A DNA stretch of 64,000 nucleotides, from positions 1-64,000 of the forward strand of contig JAQVCT010000004.1 of assembly GCA_028689655.1 (NCBI GenBank), in the 5' to 3' direction. This DNA comes from Lachnospiraceae bacterium. GTDB lineage: Bacteria > Bacillota > Clostridia > Lachnospirales > Lachnospiraceae. Below are positions 52,582 through 61,567 of the stretch, piece by piece. The translations under genes and the position numbers were made by a program. The notes under the pieces were generated by a model. The model searched no databases and had not been told where the DNA came from. It saw only the letters and a program-made list of their open reading frames with translations. Positions within the stretch are counted from its first letter, which is position 1; each line of letters opens with the position of its first letter.

Positions 52582-53607
52582 TTATTTCTCAGGTGAGATG
52601 ATATACTTACCGTTTGCACGAAGTTCCGGTTTGCTCAGTACGCCTTCCAGTTCCTCAAGACCTACCACATCATATACCATGCTGCTCACGTCAAGTCTGC
52701 CGGAATCAATGAGGTCTAATGCTCTCTTCTGGGTATATGGATTGATGAAGGATGCTTTTAATTCCAATTCTTTCTGGAAGATCTGGAACGGTTTTACAGA
52801 GATCATATCATCCGGCTTTGTGAGACCGAACATCATGACAACTGCTTTATTTCCTGCGATATCGATTGCCTGCTCGATAGTGGAGGTACGCCCTACACAT
52901 TCGATTACAGTGTTGATCCATGTCATGCCTTCTTCTTTCAGACGCGCTTTTACATCCTCATGGATTGGATCGATACAGATATCTGCGCCCAGTTTCTTGC
53001 CAACTTCTCTCTTGCTTTCCACCGGCTCAAGAAGTGCTACCTTTGTAGCTCCTGCAAGTCTTGCAAGCTGTAACATCAAAAGTCCGATCATACCGCCGCC
53101 GATTACCACCACCTGATGTCCCGGCTGGATCTCGCACATATCCATACCGTGCAAGCAGCAGGCAACTGGTTCTGTCATAGCACCCTGCTCAAAAGTGGTG
53201 TTTGCGCCAAGTTTGTAGACCTGTCTCTCATTCACTGCACAGTACTCTGCGAATCCACCATTTACAGTGGTGCCGTATCCGATCATGTGCTCACAGTAAT
53301 GTGCCACACCGTTTCTACACGGCTCGCATGCTCCACAGTAGCAGTTCGGGTCGATACATACTCTGTCGCCCACTTTATAATTGGTTACTTCTGCGCCGAC
53401 CTCTGCAATAACACCTGCAAATTCATGTCCCAGAATGGTAGGTGGTGTTACTTCTGCGGCACCTTTGTCTCCTTCATAGATATGTACATCTGTTCCACAT
53501 ACACCGCAGGCTTTTACTTTGATCAGGATATCCTTTGATCCTACCTTTGGCATCTCGTGCTCTTCCACTCTTAAATCATGTTTTCCGTAAAATACTGTGC
53601 TTCTCAT
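52582..53607 (-). CDS. Zinc-dependent medium-chain dehydrogenase (sorbitol/idonate dehydrogenase-like)
   Basis: 341 residues from the ATG at 53607 (MRSTVFYGKHDLRVEEHEMP); GGAGG seven bases upstream fixes this start. Catalytic zinc ligands: Cys in KACGVCGTDVH and His-Glu in GHEFAGVIAEVG. Structural zinc: CYCGACEPCRNGVAHYC. The Rossmann nucleotide loop VVIGGGMIGLLMLQLARLAGA precedes an acidic residue (LLEPVESK), suggesting NAD. It oxidises a secondary alcohol of a polyol or sugar acid. First gene of the operon, next to a divergent ROK repressor. Confidence 0.9.
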   Translation of the reverse strand: MRSTVFYGKHDLRVEEHEMPKVGSKDILIKVKACGVCGTDVHIYEGDKGAAEVTPPTILGHEFAGVIAEVGAEVTNYKVGDRVCIDPNCYCGACEPCRNGVAHYCEHMIGYGTTVNGGFAEYCAVNERQVYKLGANTTFEQGAMTEPVACCLHGMDMCEIQPGHQVVVIGGGMIGLLMLQLARLAGATKVALLEPVESKREVGKKLGADICIDPIHEDVKARLKEEGMTWINTVIECVGRTSTIEQAIDIAGNKAVVMMFGLTKPDDMISVKPFQIFQKELELKASFINPYTQKRALDLIDSGRLDVSSMVYDVVGLEELEGVLSKPELRANGKYIISPEK

Positions 53608-53720
53608 CTTTGTTTCCTCCATGTTTTCTTGAACATTGATTGGTTTCGTTTTTGGTTTTTGGTTTTTTACTTCTGTTTTCTTTTGCTTTTGACTTATGCT
53701 TATATGTAAGTTGTAAGTTA

Positions 53721-53749
53721 AGTATATATCCAGTTTGATAATAGTTCAA
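53721..53749 (-). promoter_or_regulatory. Promoter of the dehydrogenase operon
   Basis: On the minus strand TTGAAC (53744-53749), 17 bases, TATACT (53721-53726), about 115 bases before the dehydrogenase start. The 285-base divergent region 53608-53892 is very AT-rich; no clean ROK palindrome stands out. Confidence 0.6.
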
Positions 53750-53812
53750 TTGACTAATAATACAATAATATCATTCATTTTTTGTGTATTTTTCACAATT
53801 TATATCACTTTA

Positions 53813-53841
53813 TTGATTTTTCTAATACTTTGTATTAATAT
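53813..53841 (+). promoter_or_regulatory. Promoter of the ROK repressor gene
   Basis: TTGATT (53813-53818), 17 bases, TAATAT (53836-53841), about 50 bases before the ATG at 53893. Consensus match only. Confidence 0.5.
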
Positions 53842-53892
53842 AAAAGTATATTTAAGTTATGTTTGGAAGGAATGGAAAGGAGAACGAACCCT

Positions 53893-55032
53893 ATGAACGA
53901 GAAAGGTGTTACTACGATTACCTTAAAGCAAATCAACAAAGAAAAAGTCTATCATTATATATATCGTCAAAAACAGACTTCGAAATTTCAGATCGTCCAT
54001 GATCTGCAGATGGGTCTGTCCACGGTGAGTCAGAATCTCACTGTTTTGGAGAAAGAGGGATTGATCAAAAGAAGTGGCTATTTTGAATCCACCGGTGGCA
54101 GAAAAGCCCAGATCATTCAGATCGTGTCTGATCTGAAGATCTCCATCGGTGTTGGTATCTTAAAAAATATGTTTCATATGGTAGCTGTAGATCTATATGG
54201 TGAGACCATCGCCATGGATACGATCTCTCTTCCCTATTACAATTCGCCCGACTATTATACCCAGGTGGCTGACAGCATCCAGCAGTTCATCGCTGACAAT
54301 CAGTTCTCACCGGAAAAAATATTGGGCATCTCTATCGCCACACAGGGCATCATCTCTCTGGATGGCTCTGCTGTGACTTACGGTGTCATCATGGATAATA
54401 CGGGCATGAATATCTCTGATTTTTCCTCCCGCCTTCCCTATGCCTGCCGTCTGGAGCACGATTCCAAAGCGGCTGCCTGCCTGGAACTGTGGAATCACCC
54501 CACGGTCACCAGTGCCACCATCTTCCTGCTGAACCGCAATCTGGGCGGTGCTGTCATCACAGATCACAGCATTCACCAGGGCATCACCATGCACAGCGGT
54601 TCCCTGGAGCACATCTGTATCAATCCGGATGGCCCTCTGTGTTACTGTGGCAGCCGGGGATGTCTGGAAACCTACTGCGCCGCCAATGCTCTGGAAGCCG
54701 CTGCCAGAATGTCCGTAAAGGAATTTTTCCCACTTCTGCGGGAGGGAAAAGATAATGCGTTGATACAGATATGGAAAGATTACCTGAACCATCTCGCTTT
54801 CGCCATGAAAAATATGAATATGATCATCGACAGCCCCATCATTATCAGCGGGTATCTCGCCCCCTATTTTATGGATGAAGACCTGGACTATCTCCTGGAC
54901 TCCATGAATGCTTCCACACCATTTTCCTTTGCCAGAGAGAACCTGTTCGTGGGAACCCATGGGCAGTACGCCCCTGCCATCGGTGCCGCACTCTACTATA
55001 TAGATGCATTTGTAAATCAATCTACTATATAA
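53893..55032 (+). CDS. ROK-family transcriptional repressor
   Basis: 379 residues from the ATG at 53893, ten bases after AGGAG; a TTG 30 bases earlier is in frame but weaker. The N-terminal winged helix-turn-helix (TSKFQIVHDLQMGLSTVSQNLTVLEKEGLIKRSG, about residues 27-60) is of the XylR/NagC type. It is followed by the ROK sugar-kinase-like domain with GISIATQGIIS, LEHDSKAAACLE and the zinc-binding block GSLEHICINPDGPLCYCGSRGCLETYC. It probably represses the divergent dehydrogenase-GntP-kinase operon until a sugar or sugar acid binds. Its 3' end overlaps the convergent AraC gene by 16 bases. Confidence 0.9.
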   Translation: MNEKGVTTITLKQINKEKVYHYIYRQKQTSKFQIVHDLQMGLSTVSQNLTVLEKEGLIKRSGYFESTGGRKAQIIQIVSDLKISIGVGILKNMFHMVAVDLYGETIAMDTISLPYYNSPDYYTQVADSIQQFIADNQFSPEKILGISIATQGIISLDGSAVTYGVIMDNTGMNISDFSSRLPYACRLEHDSKAAACLELWNHPTVTSATIFLLNRNLGGAVITDHSIHQGITMHSGSLEHICINPDGPLCYCGSRGCLETYCAANALEAAARMSVKEFFPLLREGKDNALIQIWKDYLNHLAFAMKNMNMIIDSPIIISGYLAPYFMDEDLDYLLDSMNASTPFSFARENLFVGTHGQYAPAIGAALYYIDAFVNQSTI

Positions 55033-55910
55033 TCATACTTTTTATACTGTAATGGCGTACATCCAAACACGGTTTTAAATGACGTGATATAATTGCTGGT
55101 CTGGCGGAATCCGCATAGCATGGCTGCCTCTGTGACCGTGTGACCCGCCTGGAGCAGTTCCGTACTCCTCCGTATCCGATACACTTTCAGAAATTGATAG
55201 GGTGTGGTATGCAGGCACTCCTGAAAAGTACGGCAGCATTCTCCCACGCTCACATGAGCCACCGTGGCAAGTTCAGATAACTGTAGTTCCTCCCCATAGT
55301 GCTCATAGAGATAGGCAAGCATGACCTGCATCCGCTGTTGGCGCGGCACATTTACAGGCTGTACGATATTCCGTTCTTCCAAGGTATGATTTTCCAGAAT
55401 CAGCAGCCAGATCCGTACCAGCAGCACGGAGATTGCATATGCTCTGTTGGGAATCATCCGCGCCTGGAATAATGTCGTCATCTCATCCAAAAGCTGCAGG
55501 GCAGATTCCTTCCATGATTCATCCCGACGCAGCAATAATACGGGACGTTTTCCCATGACCGCATAAGGCAGGACATCCTCCGTCTCCATCCGGCTTCCCG
55601 GGAAAAAACTCAGTAATCGATATGGAAAATTGATACTAACGTATTCTCCCTCCATGGAAAGTTCTGTAACTGCATGAATCATCCCTGATCCAACCAGCAC
55701 TGCCTCCCCCTCACGTAACCGATACTCCCCCGCATTGACCTGGAGCACTGCGGTTCCCTTTCGAATCATGGTGAACTGCAATTCTTCATGCCAGTGATAA
55801 TCACATAATCCCCGCCCCCTTGGGAACATACCACTGTGGCTGACGCGATACATCTCTACTGGAAAAGAGAGGTCTTTATATTGATTAATCTCGTGTAATT
55901 CTTTTTCCAT
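55017..55910 (-). CDS. AraC-family transcriptional regulator with cupin domain
   Basis: 297 residues from the ATG at 55910 (MEKELHEINQYKDL), which has AGGAGG nine bases upstream; an open frame continues 19 residues into a repeat tract but lacks a ribosome site. The N-terminal cupin includes DYHWHEELQFTMIRKGTAVLQVNAGEYRLREGEAVLVGSGMIHAV (sugar-sensing type). The C-terminal helix-turn-helix pair is LQLSELATVAHVSVGECCRTFQECL and VTEAAMLCGFRQTSNYITSFKTVFG. The divergent MATE gene starts 190 bases away. Its stop overlaps the ROK gene convergently. Confidence 0.9.
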   Translation of the reverse strand: MEKELHEINQYKDLSFPVEMYRVSHSGMFPRGRGLCDYHWHEELQFTMIRKGTAVLQVNAGEYRLREGEAVLVGSGMIHAVTELSMEGEYVSINFPYRLLSFFPGSRMETEDVLPYAVMGKRPVLLLRRDESWKESALQLLDEMTTLFQARMIPNRAYAISVLLVRIWLLILENHTLEERNIVQPVNVPRQQRMQVMLAYLYEHYGEELQLSELATVAHVSVGECCRTFQECLHTTPYQFLKVYRIRRSTELLQAGHTVTEAAMLCGFRQTSNYITSFKTVFGCTPLQYKKYDYIVD

Positions 55911-55916
55911 ACCATT

Positions 55917-56010
55917 CCACCTCCTATATTCCATATTCATAATCACATGTTTATATTCCATGTTCATAATCTCATATTCATAGTCATATATTCATATGTC
56001 ATGTTCATAA
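55917..56010. repeat. Irregular tandem repeats before the AraC gene
   Basis: Repeated blocks of ATATTCATAATC / ATATTCCATGTTCATAAT fill about 90 bases just upstream of the AraC ribosome site. On the minus strand they produce the duplicated MNMEY string in the overlong frame. Confidence 0.75.
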
Positions 56011-56011
56011 T

Positions 56012-56040
56012 TTGATATTTTCTGTTAAGGATAGTATACA
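56012..56040 (+). promoter_or_regulatory. Promoter of the second MATE gene
   Basis: TTGATA (56012-56017), 17 bases, TATACA (56035-56040), about 58 bases before the MATE start. Downstream, GATTTACT and AGTAAAATC (about 56053-56081) form an imperfect inverted repeat that could bind a regulator. Confidence 0.5.
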
Positions 56041-56097
56041 ATATGCCTTTTAGATTTACTATACTATTTCCAGTAAAATCTAACGGAGGTATCACTT

Positions 56098-57459
56098 ATG
56101 AAAACAGATATGAAGGAACGGTTCACCACCATTTCAATTTCGAGATTGGTTCTACAGCTTGGCATTCCTGCCATGTTCGCGCAATTTTTTAATATTTTGT
56201 ACAGTATCACAGACCGGATATTCGTAGGTCATATTACAGGCGTCAGTGAACTTGCTCTGGCAAGCGTAGGGGTATGTGCTCCTGCCCTGACGGCAGTTGG
56301 CGCTTTTGCCTCCCTGATCGGCATCGGCGGTGCGTCCGTCATGAGTTTTTCCATAGGGCGCGGAGAGCAGAAAACAGCAGAGCAGACCATCGGTACCAGT
56401 CTTGTTCTGCTGCTCTTCGTCTCGCTATTTCTCACCGTGATCCTGTATCTCACCAGAAAACCACTTTTGTATCGTCTCGGTTGCAGTGATGCCATGTATC
56501 CCTACGCCGTTGCCTATTTTGAGACCTACGTGCTGGGCACTGTTGCGGCACTATGCGGTGTGGGCATGAATCAATTTATCCTGGCACAGGGCTTCGCCAG
56601 ACAGGGGATGTTTTCCGTCATGGTGGGCGCTATCATGAATACCATTCTTGATCCTCTTTTGATTTTCGGGCTGCATCTTGGCATCCGCGGTGCGGCTATT
56701 GCCACGGTAATTTCCCAGTTCTGTGTTATGGCGTATGTGCTCTTTTTCCTGTTATATGGGAAACATGGGCTGGCTCTCCGCATGGATGGTCTACACCCGG
56801 ATCTCATAAAGAGAGTCCTCACCATCGGTTGTCTGCCCTTTTTCATCATGCTGTTCGACAATCTGCTAATGATCCTGCTCAATGGTGCTTTGCGAAAATA
56901 CGGAGCTTCCATGGGAGACCGGTATATCTCCTGTGCTGCGGTGGTACAAAGCTTCATGATCCTGGCTTTCTATCCGGCACAGGGCATTACCACCGGCTGT
57001 GGAACGCTGTACAGCTATCATTACGGTGCAGGCAATTACCGGAAGATCCTGCAGGTCTTCCGGTCTGTTCTCCTTCTCTGTGGAGGCTATATGGCACTTC
57101 TGCTCCTGGCATCCCAGACTGTTCCCGAGATCTATGCCCGCCTTTTTGTCCAGGACGTCCATACGATTCCCCTGGCTGCCGCCTGTATCCGCAAATATGC
57201 TGCGGGACTTTTGGGTGTTGCCATACAATATGCTCTGGTGGACGGACTGACCACCATGGGACAGATGCGGTATGCCATGCCAATCTCCTTTCTCCGAAAA
57301 GGACTTTATGTCTTGTGTGTCCTGACACTGCCGCTGTTCTTCCCCGTCGAGGAACTATTCTGGTCGGCAACGATCTCCGACTGCGTGGGTGCGGTGGTCA
57401 CACTGTTGTGTTTTCTGTTTTTCATTCTGCCAAAATTGAAAAAGGAAATGGTACAATGA
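56098..57459 (+). CDS. MATE-family exporter
   Basis: 453 residues, 12 hydrophobic segments. The N-terminal block reads RLVLQLGIPAMFAQFFNILYSITDRIFVGHITG, followed by LIGIGGASVMSFSIGRGEQKTAEQ. The second half has the same layout (CLPFFIMLFDNLLMILLNGAL), as expected for MATE. GGAGG precedes the ATG. It exports an unknown organic cation or metabolite by Na+ or H+ antiport. The divergent AraC regulator may control it. The stop codon sits inside a hairpin terminator shared with the converging ATPase gene. Confidence 0.9.
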   Translation: MKTDMKERFTTISISRLVLQLGIPAMFAQFFNILYSITDRIFVGHITGVSELALASVGVCAPALTAVGAFASLIGIGGASVMSFSIGRGEQKTAEQTIGTSLVLLLFVSLFLTVILYLTRKPLLYRLGCSDAMYPYAVAYFETYVLGTVAALCGVGMNQFILAQGFARQGMFSVMVGAIMNTILDPLLIFGLHLGIRGAAIATVISQFCVMAYVLFFLLYGKHGLALRMDGLHPDLIKRVLTIGCLPFFIMLFDNLLMILLNGALRKYGASMGDRYISCAAVVQSFMILAFYPAQGITTGCGTLYSYHYGAGNYRKILQVFRSVLLLCGGYMALLLLASQTVPEIYARLFVQDVHTIPLAAACIRKYAAGLLGVAIQYALVDGLTTMGQMRYAMPISFLRKGLYVLCVLTLPLFFPVEELFWSATISDCVGAVVTLLCFLFFILPKLKKEMVQ

Positions 57460-57473
57460 CCACTTCCTTTTTC
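57438..57473. terminator. Bidirectional terminator between MATE and ATPase genes
   Basis: Stem GAAAAAGGAAATGGT (57438-57452) with ACCACTTCCTTTTTC (57459-57473), one mismatch, 6-base loop, ending in T-rich sequence in both directions. It overlaps the MATE stop codon. Confidence 0.8.
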
Positions 57474-57476
57474 ATA

Positions 57477-58685
57477 CTAATACGCATCACTCAATAGAAA
57501 ATCAGCAATATGCATGGTTTTTATTCCCTCGTAATTGCCACCGGCAAATTCATCTGTTGTAAGTACATACTTCGGATAATTGTCTGATATTTCCAACAGG
57601 CGTCCATATTCTCTCTCTTCCGTTTCCCTCCGTTCCATCTTCTTGGTCACCTGAATATATAGCTTTTCTCCAAGCTTTACAGCAAGGAAATCTATTTCAT
57701 AATTTTCCAGCTTTCCTACAGAGACCTCATATCCTCTTCTGACAAGTTCCAGATATACGATATTTTCCAGCATGGCATCCGCACTGTTGTCGGAATACCC
57801 CAACACACTATATCTAAGTGCCGGATCTGACAGGTAAAATTTCTCCTGAGTCTTGAGAAGTTCTTTTCCTTTTATATCATACCGGGAACACCTGTGCAGA
57901 ATATATGCTCTTTCCAGCTTCTGCAAATATCCATACACGGTCTCATTGTCTATCTGTCGATTTTCACTTTTCAGATATTTGGAAATGGATGCTGCCGAAA
58001 AAGTGTTTCCTACATTGTCAAACACATATTTTATCACTCGTTCCAACTGATCAATTTTCTTTATTTGATTTCTCTTTACGATGTCTGTAAATATGGTGGA
58101 ATTGTAAATATCTTTTACAATTAAATAGGCTTCCTCCATGGTATACTCACGCAGATGAATTGCCGGAAATCCACCAAATTGCACGTAACGCACCAATTCC
58201 GTTCTAACATCTGAAACTGTCGTATATTTTTCTCTAAAAATAAGATACTCCCCAAAAGAAAGTGGAAAAATCTGAAAGCTGATATATCGTCCTGTGAGAT
58301 ACGTAGATATTTCAGAAGACATCATTCTGGAGTTCGATCCCGTGACATAGATATCTGTATCAAAGTCTGTCATCAATGTATTGACAACCTTTTCCCAGCC
58401 TTCTATCTCCTGAATCTCATCCAAAAACAAATATTTCTTTTCTTTTTTGTGTAATCTTTCTTTCAGATCCTGATATAATTCTTTTGCAGTCAGATCCATA
58501 TATTCCATAGAATCAAAATTATAGCTGAGTATTTGTTTTTCATGAATGCCTTTCCTTTTCAATTCTTCCTGTATCATTTTCATGATCGTTGATTTTCCAC
58601 AACGTCTGACACCTGTTAAGACCTTCACAAAGGGGGTATCTGTATATTTCATGATTTTATCTATATAAATGCTTCGTTTGATCAT
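57477..58685 (-). CDS. AAA-family ATPase with DUF4143 domain
   Basis: 402 residues. N-terminal AAA_14 domain: Walker A TGVRRCGKST (near residues 25-34), Walker B YLFLDEIQEIEGWE, sensor region VTGSNSRMMSSEISTYLTGRY. C-terminal DUF4143 domain with a PD-(D/E)XK-like pattern ENYEIDFLAVKLGEKLYIQVTKKM. These proteins are common, often multi-copy, in gut Clostridia and Bacteroidetes; their biological role is not established. GGAGGTGAT precedes the ATG. It is an isolated gene, with a 45-bp palindrome just upstream. Confidence 0.88.
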   Translation of the reverse strand: MIKRSIYIDKIMKYTDTPFVKVLTGVRRCGKSTIMKMIQEELKRKGIHEKQILSYNFDSMEYMDLTAKELYQDLKERLHKKEKKYLFLDEIQEIEGWEKVVNTLMTDFDTDIYVTGSNSRMMSSEISTYLTGRYISFQIFPLSFGEYLIFREKYTTVSDVRTELVRYVQFGGFPAIHLREYTMEEAYLIVKDIYNSTIFTDIVKRNQIKKIDQLERVIKYVFDNVGNTFSAASISKYLKSENRQIDNETVYGYLQKLERAYILHRCSRYDIKGKELLKTQEKFYLSDPALRYSVLGYSDNSADAMLENIVYLELVRRGYEVSVGKLENYEIDFLAVKLGEKLYIQVTKKMERRETEEREYGRLLEISDNYPKYVLTTDEFAGGNYEGIKTMHIADFLLSDAY

Positions 58686-58727
58686 TGTATCACCTCCACA
58701 TTATATAATTTACCGCATTTCATAATT

Positions 58728-58772
58728 ATATACAATAGTTTTGCGGTTTCAAACCGCAAAACTATTGTATAT
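58728..58772. repeat. 45-bp perfect palindrome upstream of the DUF4143 ATPase gene
   Basis: Arms 58728-58749 and 58751-58772 are perfect inverted copies of 22 bases around one C. The inner part is GTTTTGCGGTTT / AAACCGCAAAAC. It starts 43 bases before the ATPase start and 20 bases after the UvrA-like stop. It could end the UvrA transcript or act as an operator. Confidence 0.85.
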
Positions 58773-58792
58773 TTATCATTGAGTCGATTATA

Positions 58793-61342
58793 CTACCAGT
58801 TCTTCAAATATTTTCCTGTTATACTCTGTGGATCATGGGCGATATGGTCAGGGATACCCGCTGCGACGATGCGTCCACCATCACTGCCTCCACCCGGACC
58901 CATATCTATGACATAATCCCCATTGCTGATCACATCCAGATCATGTTCTATGACGATTACGGTAGCCCCATTCTCCACCAGACGATCAAAAACAGCCAAT
59001 AATGTGCGCACATCCAAGGGATGCAGTCCAATGGTCGGTTCATCAAATACAAAAACTGCATCCTCCTGCTGTTTGCCCATTTCAGATGCCAATTTTAAAC
59101 GCTGGGCCTCTCCACCGGACAGGCTCGGTGTCTCCTCTCCCAGGGTAAGGTACCCCAATCCAAGATCCTGTAAGATCTGCAGACGCTGATGCACTGTTTT
59201 CATATCTTCACTTGCATGCAATGCATGTTTCACATCCATATCCATCATCTCCGGTAAAGAATATTCCTGTTTTTCCTTATTGATACGCTTGATTCCATAT
59301 GCCTCTTTCGCATATCTCGATCCTCGGCATTCCGGACACACGATCTCCACGTCCGGCAGAAACTGCACATCCAGACTGATGGTTCCTGTCCCATCACAGA
59401 CCGGGCAGCGCAGCTTACCCGTATTGTAGGAGAAATCTCCCGCCTTATAATTCAGCTCTTTTGCCTTTGGCGTTCTCCCATAAATCTTGCGCAGTTCATC
59501 ATGTACATTTGCGTAAGTAGCTACCGTAGAACGAACATTAATTCCGATTGGCGTTGCATCGATCAATTTGATCTGACTGATTCCATCTGCCGTAATATTT
59601 TTCACATGTTCCGGTACTTTTCTTCCATCCACCATAGCTTCCAAGGCAGGAATGAGGCTTTCCAGAATCATGGTGGTTTTTCCCGAGCCTGAGACACCGG
59701 TAATCACCGTCAGCCTCCCCTTTGGAATATCAATTTCCAATGGTTTCACTGTATGAATCTCATCTGTAGACATGTGTATCCTGCCATTCCGGAACACTTC
59801 CTCCGCTGGGATTCTCTCTCTCACGAGATGATTTTCCCTTCCTGACAGAAATGGTCCAATCTTAGAAGCACTGTTTTCCTCCATATCGGAAACACTTCCC
59901 TCCGCGATTACCTGCCCTCCGTCCGCTCCCGCTTCCGGTCCCATTTCCACGATCCAGTCTGCCTCTGACAAAATCTGTGAATCGTGATCCACCAGCACTA
60001 CAGAGTTGCCATCTGCGATCAGATCATGCATCACCCCCGTCAGACCAACAATGTTCGATGGATGAAGACCAATAGACGGTTCATCGAGAACGTATAATAC
60101 CCCCGTCGTCCGGTTTCGCACTGCACGGGCAAGCTGCATACGCTGTCGCTCCCCGGTAGAAAGTGTTGATGCCCCACGGTCAAGGGTAAGATACCCCAGC
60201 CCAAGATCCATCAGTCGTTTTGCTGCCATATGAAAGGAGTCACAGATGGAATCCGCCATGGACTTCATATCCTCCGGCATGGAATCCGGTATCTTCGCGA
60301 CCCACATATCCAGCTGGCTCAGCGTCATCTCACAGGCCTCATCCAAAGATATCCCACATATTTTCGGCATTCTCGCAGCTTTTGAGAGCCGCGTCCCACC
60401 ACAGTCCGGGCAGATATCCTGCCGCAGAAATTTGGATACACGCTTCATCCCCTTTTCATCCTTTACCTTTGCCAGGGAATTTTCCACTGTGTAATTGGCA
60501 TTGTAGTAAGTAAAATCCAGTTCTGCTGCCTGATTACTGTTCTTTGCCTTATAGAATATATGCTTTTTCTCTGCCGGACCGTGGAAAACAATCTCCCGCT
60601 CCTCCTCTGTGAGAGAATGAAAAGGCACATCTGTACGAACCCCCATCGCCCGGCAGACATCTGTCATCAATGACCACATCAATGTATTCCATGGGGCGAC
60701 CGCACCTTCATCAATGGTCAGGGATTCATCCGGCACAAGGGTTGTCTGATCCACGATCTGAACCGTACCGGTTCCTCCACAAGTCCGACATGCCCCCTGA
60801 CTGTTAAATGCCAGCTCCTCCGCACCAGGTCCATAGAAATGCGCTTCACACTCCGGGCAGACCAGCTCATGTCCTGCCGCAACAGCCACACTTGGATTCA
60901 GATAATGCCCGTTGGGACAGCAATGACTGGCAAGTCTGGAATACATCAAGCGCAGACTGTTGAGGAGCTCCGTACCTGTTCCAAAAGTGCTTCTCACTCC
61001 CGGAACTCCCGGTCTCTGATGCAGGGCAAGTGCCGCCGGCACATACAATACTTCATCTACCTGAGCCTTCGGTGCCTGAGTCATACGTCTTCTGGTATAG
61101 GCAGAGAGTGAATCCAGATATCGTCTGGAGCCCTCTGCATATAGAACCCCCAGTGCAAGAGAAGATTTTCCGGATCCTGACACTCCTGCTATCCCTACGA
61201 TTTTATGCAGAGGAATGTCCACATTTATATTTTTCAGGTTATGTACCCTGGCATTCCTTATTTTAATTGCTTTGATTTCATTACTTTCCTTACCTGCATT
61301 TGATATCTGCGTTTCGGACGCTCTCCTGTACTTCCTCTCCAT
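58793..61342 (-). CDS. UvrA-like ABC ATPase (class II excinuclease A paralogue)
   Basis: 849 residues, about 90 fewer than housekeeping UvrA. Two ABC cassettes: Walker A GVSGSGKSSLA with signature LSTGERQRMQLARA and Walker B VLYVLDEPSIGLHP; then GVSGSGKTTMI with LSGGEAQRLKLAS and VFVFDEPTIGLHP. Zinc modules: CCPNGH...CPEC, CPDCGG and CPVCDGTG...CPECRGSRY. The region that binds UvrB is short, as in UvrA2/DrrC-like proteins linked to tolerance of DNA-binding drugs rather than core repair. AGGAGAATAAGCAG precedes the ATG. Single gene; no uvrB or uvrC nearby. Confidence 0.88.
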   Translation of the reverse strand: MERKYRRASETQISNAGKESNEIKAIKIRNARVHNLKNINVDIPLHKIVGIAGVSGSGKSSLALGVLYAEGSRRYLDSLSAYTRRRMTQAPKAQVDEVLYVPAALALHQRPGVPGVRSTFGTGTELLNSLRLMYSRLASHCCPNGHYLNPSVAVAAGHELVCPECEAHFYGPGAEELAFNSQGACRTCGGTGTVQIVDQTTLVPDESLTIDEGAVAPWNTLMWSLMTDVCRAMGVRTDVPFHSLTEEEREIVFHGPAEKKHIFYKAKNSNQAAELDFTYYNANYTVENSLAKVKDEKGMKRVSKFLRQDICPDCGGTRLSKAARMPKICGISLDEACEMTLSQLDMWVAKIPDSMPEDMKSMADSICDSFHMAAKRLMDLGLGYLTLDRGASTLSTGERQRMQLARAVRNRTTGVLYVLDEPSIGLHPSNIVGLTGVMHDLIADGNSVVLVDHDSQILSEADWIVEMGPEAGADGGQVIAEGSVSDMEENSASKIGPFLSGRENHLVRERIPAEEVFRNGRIHMSTDEIHTVKPLEIDIPKGRLTVITGVSGSGKTTMILESLIPALEAMVDGRKVPEHVKNITADGISQIKLIDATPIGINVRSTVATYANVHDELRKIYGRTPKAKELNYKAGDFSYNTGKLRCPVCDGTGTISLDVQFLPDVEIVCPECRGSRYAKEAYGIKRINKEKQEYSLPEMMDMDVKHALHASEDMKTVHQRLQILQDLGLGYLTLGEETPSLSGGEAQRLKLASEMGKQQEDAVFVFDEPTIGLHPLDVRTLLAVFDRLVENGATVIVIEHDLDVISNGDYVIDMGPGGGSDGGRIVAAGIPDHIAHDPQSITGKYLKNW

Positions 61343-61493
61343 CTGCTTATTCTCCTAGCGTATTTAAATGTTTTTAATATGACTTTTATATCATTGTACA
61401 TCCATAACCTGAATTTTAACATCACAATTATTACATTATTTTAAGCTTATTTTAAGATGGTAGATCCCCACAGAAAAAACTATGAAACAATGA

Positions 61494-61529
61494 AAAGAGC
61501 AGCCACCCAGTTAAAGGGAGCCACTCTTT
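61494..61529 (-). terminator. Hairpin terminator after the GPH symporter gene
   Basis: On the minus strand AAGAGTGGCTCCC pairs with GGGTGGCTGCTCTT, including several G-U pairs, loop of about 7, then TTTTCATTG. It lies about 38 bases after the symporter stop. The remainder of 61343-61567 is the AT-rich uvrA-like leader. Confidence 0.6.
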
Positions 61530-61567
61530 CCATCTGTGCGATTACTCTGATGCCTGATTACGTCATC

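Noticed and set aside
55917-56010. Possible CRISPR-like array
   Set aside because: Repeats are short, irregular and AT-rich, without unique spacers of constant length or cas genes.
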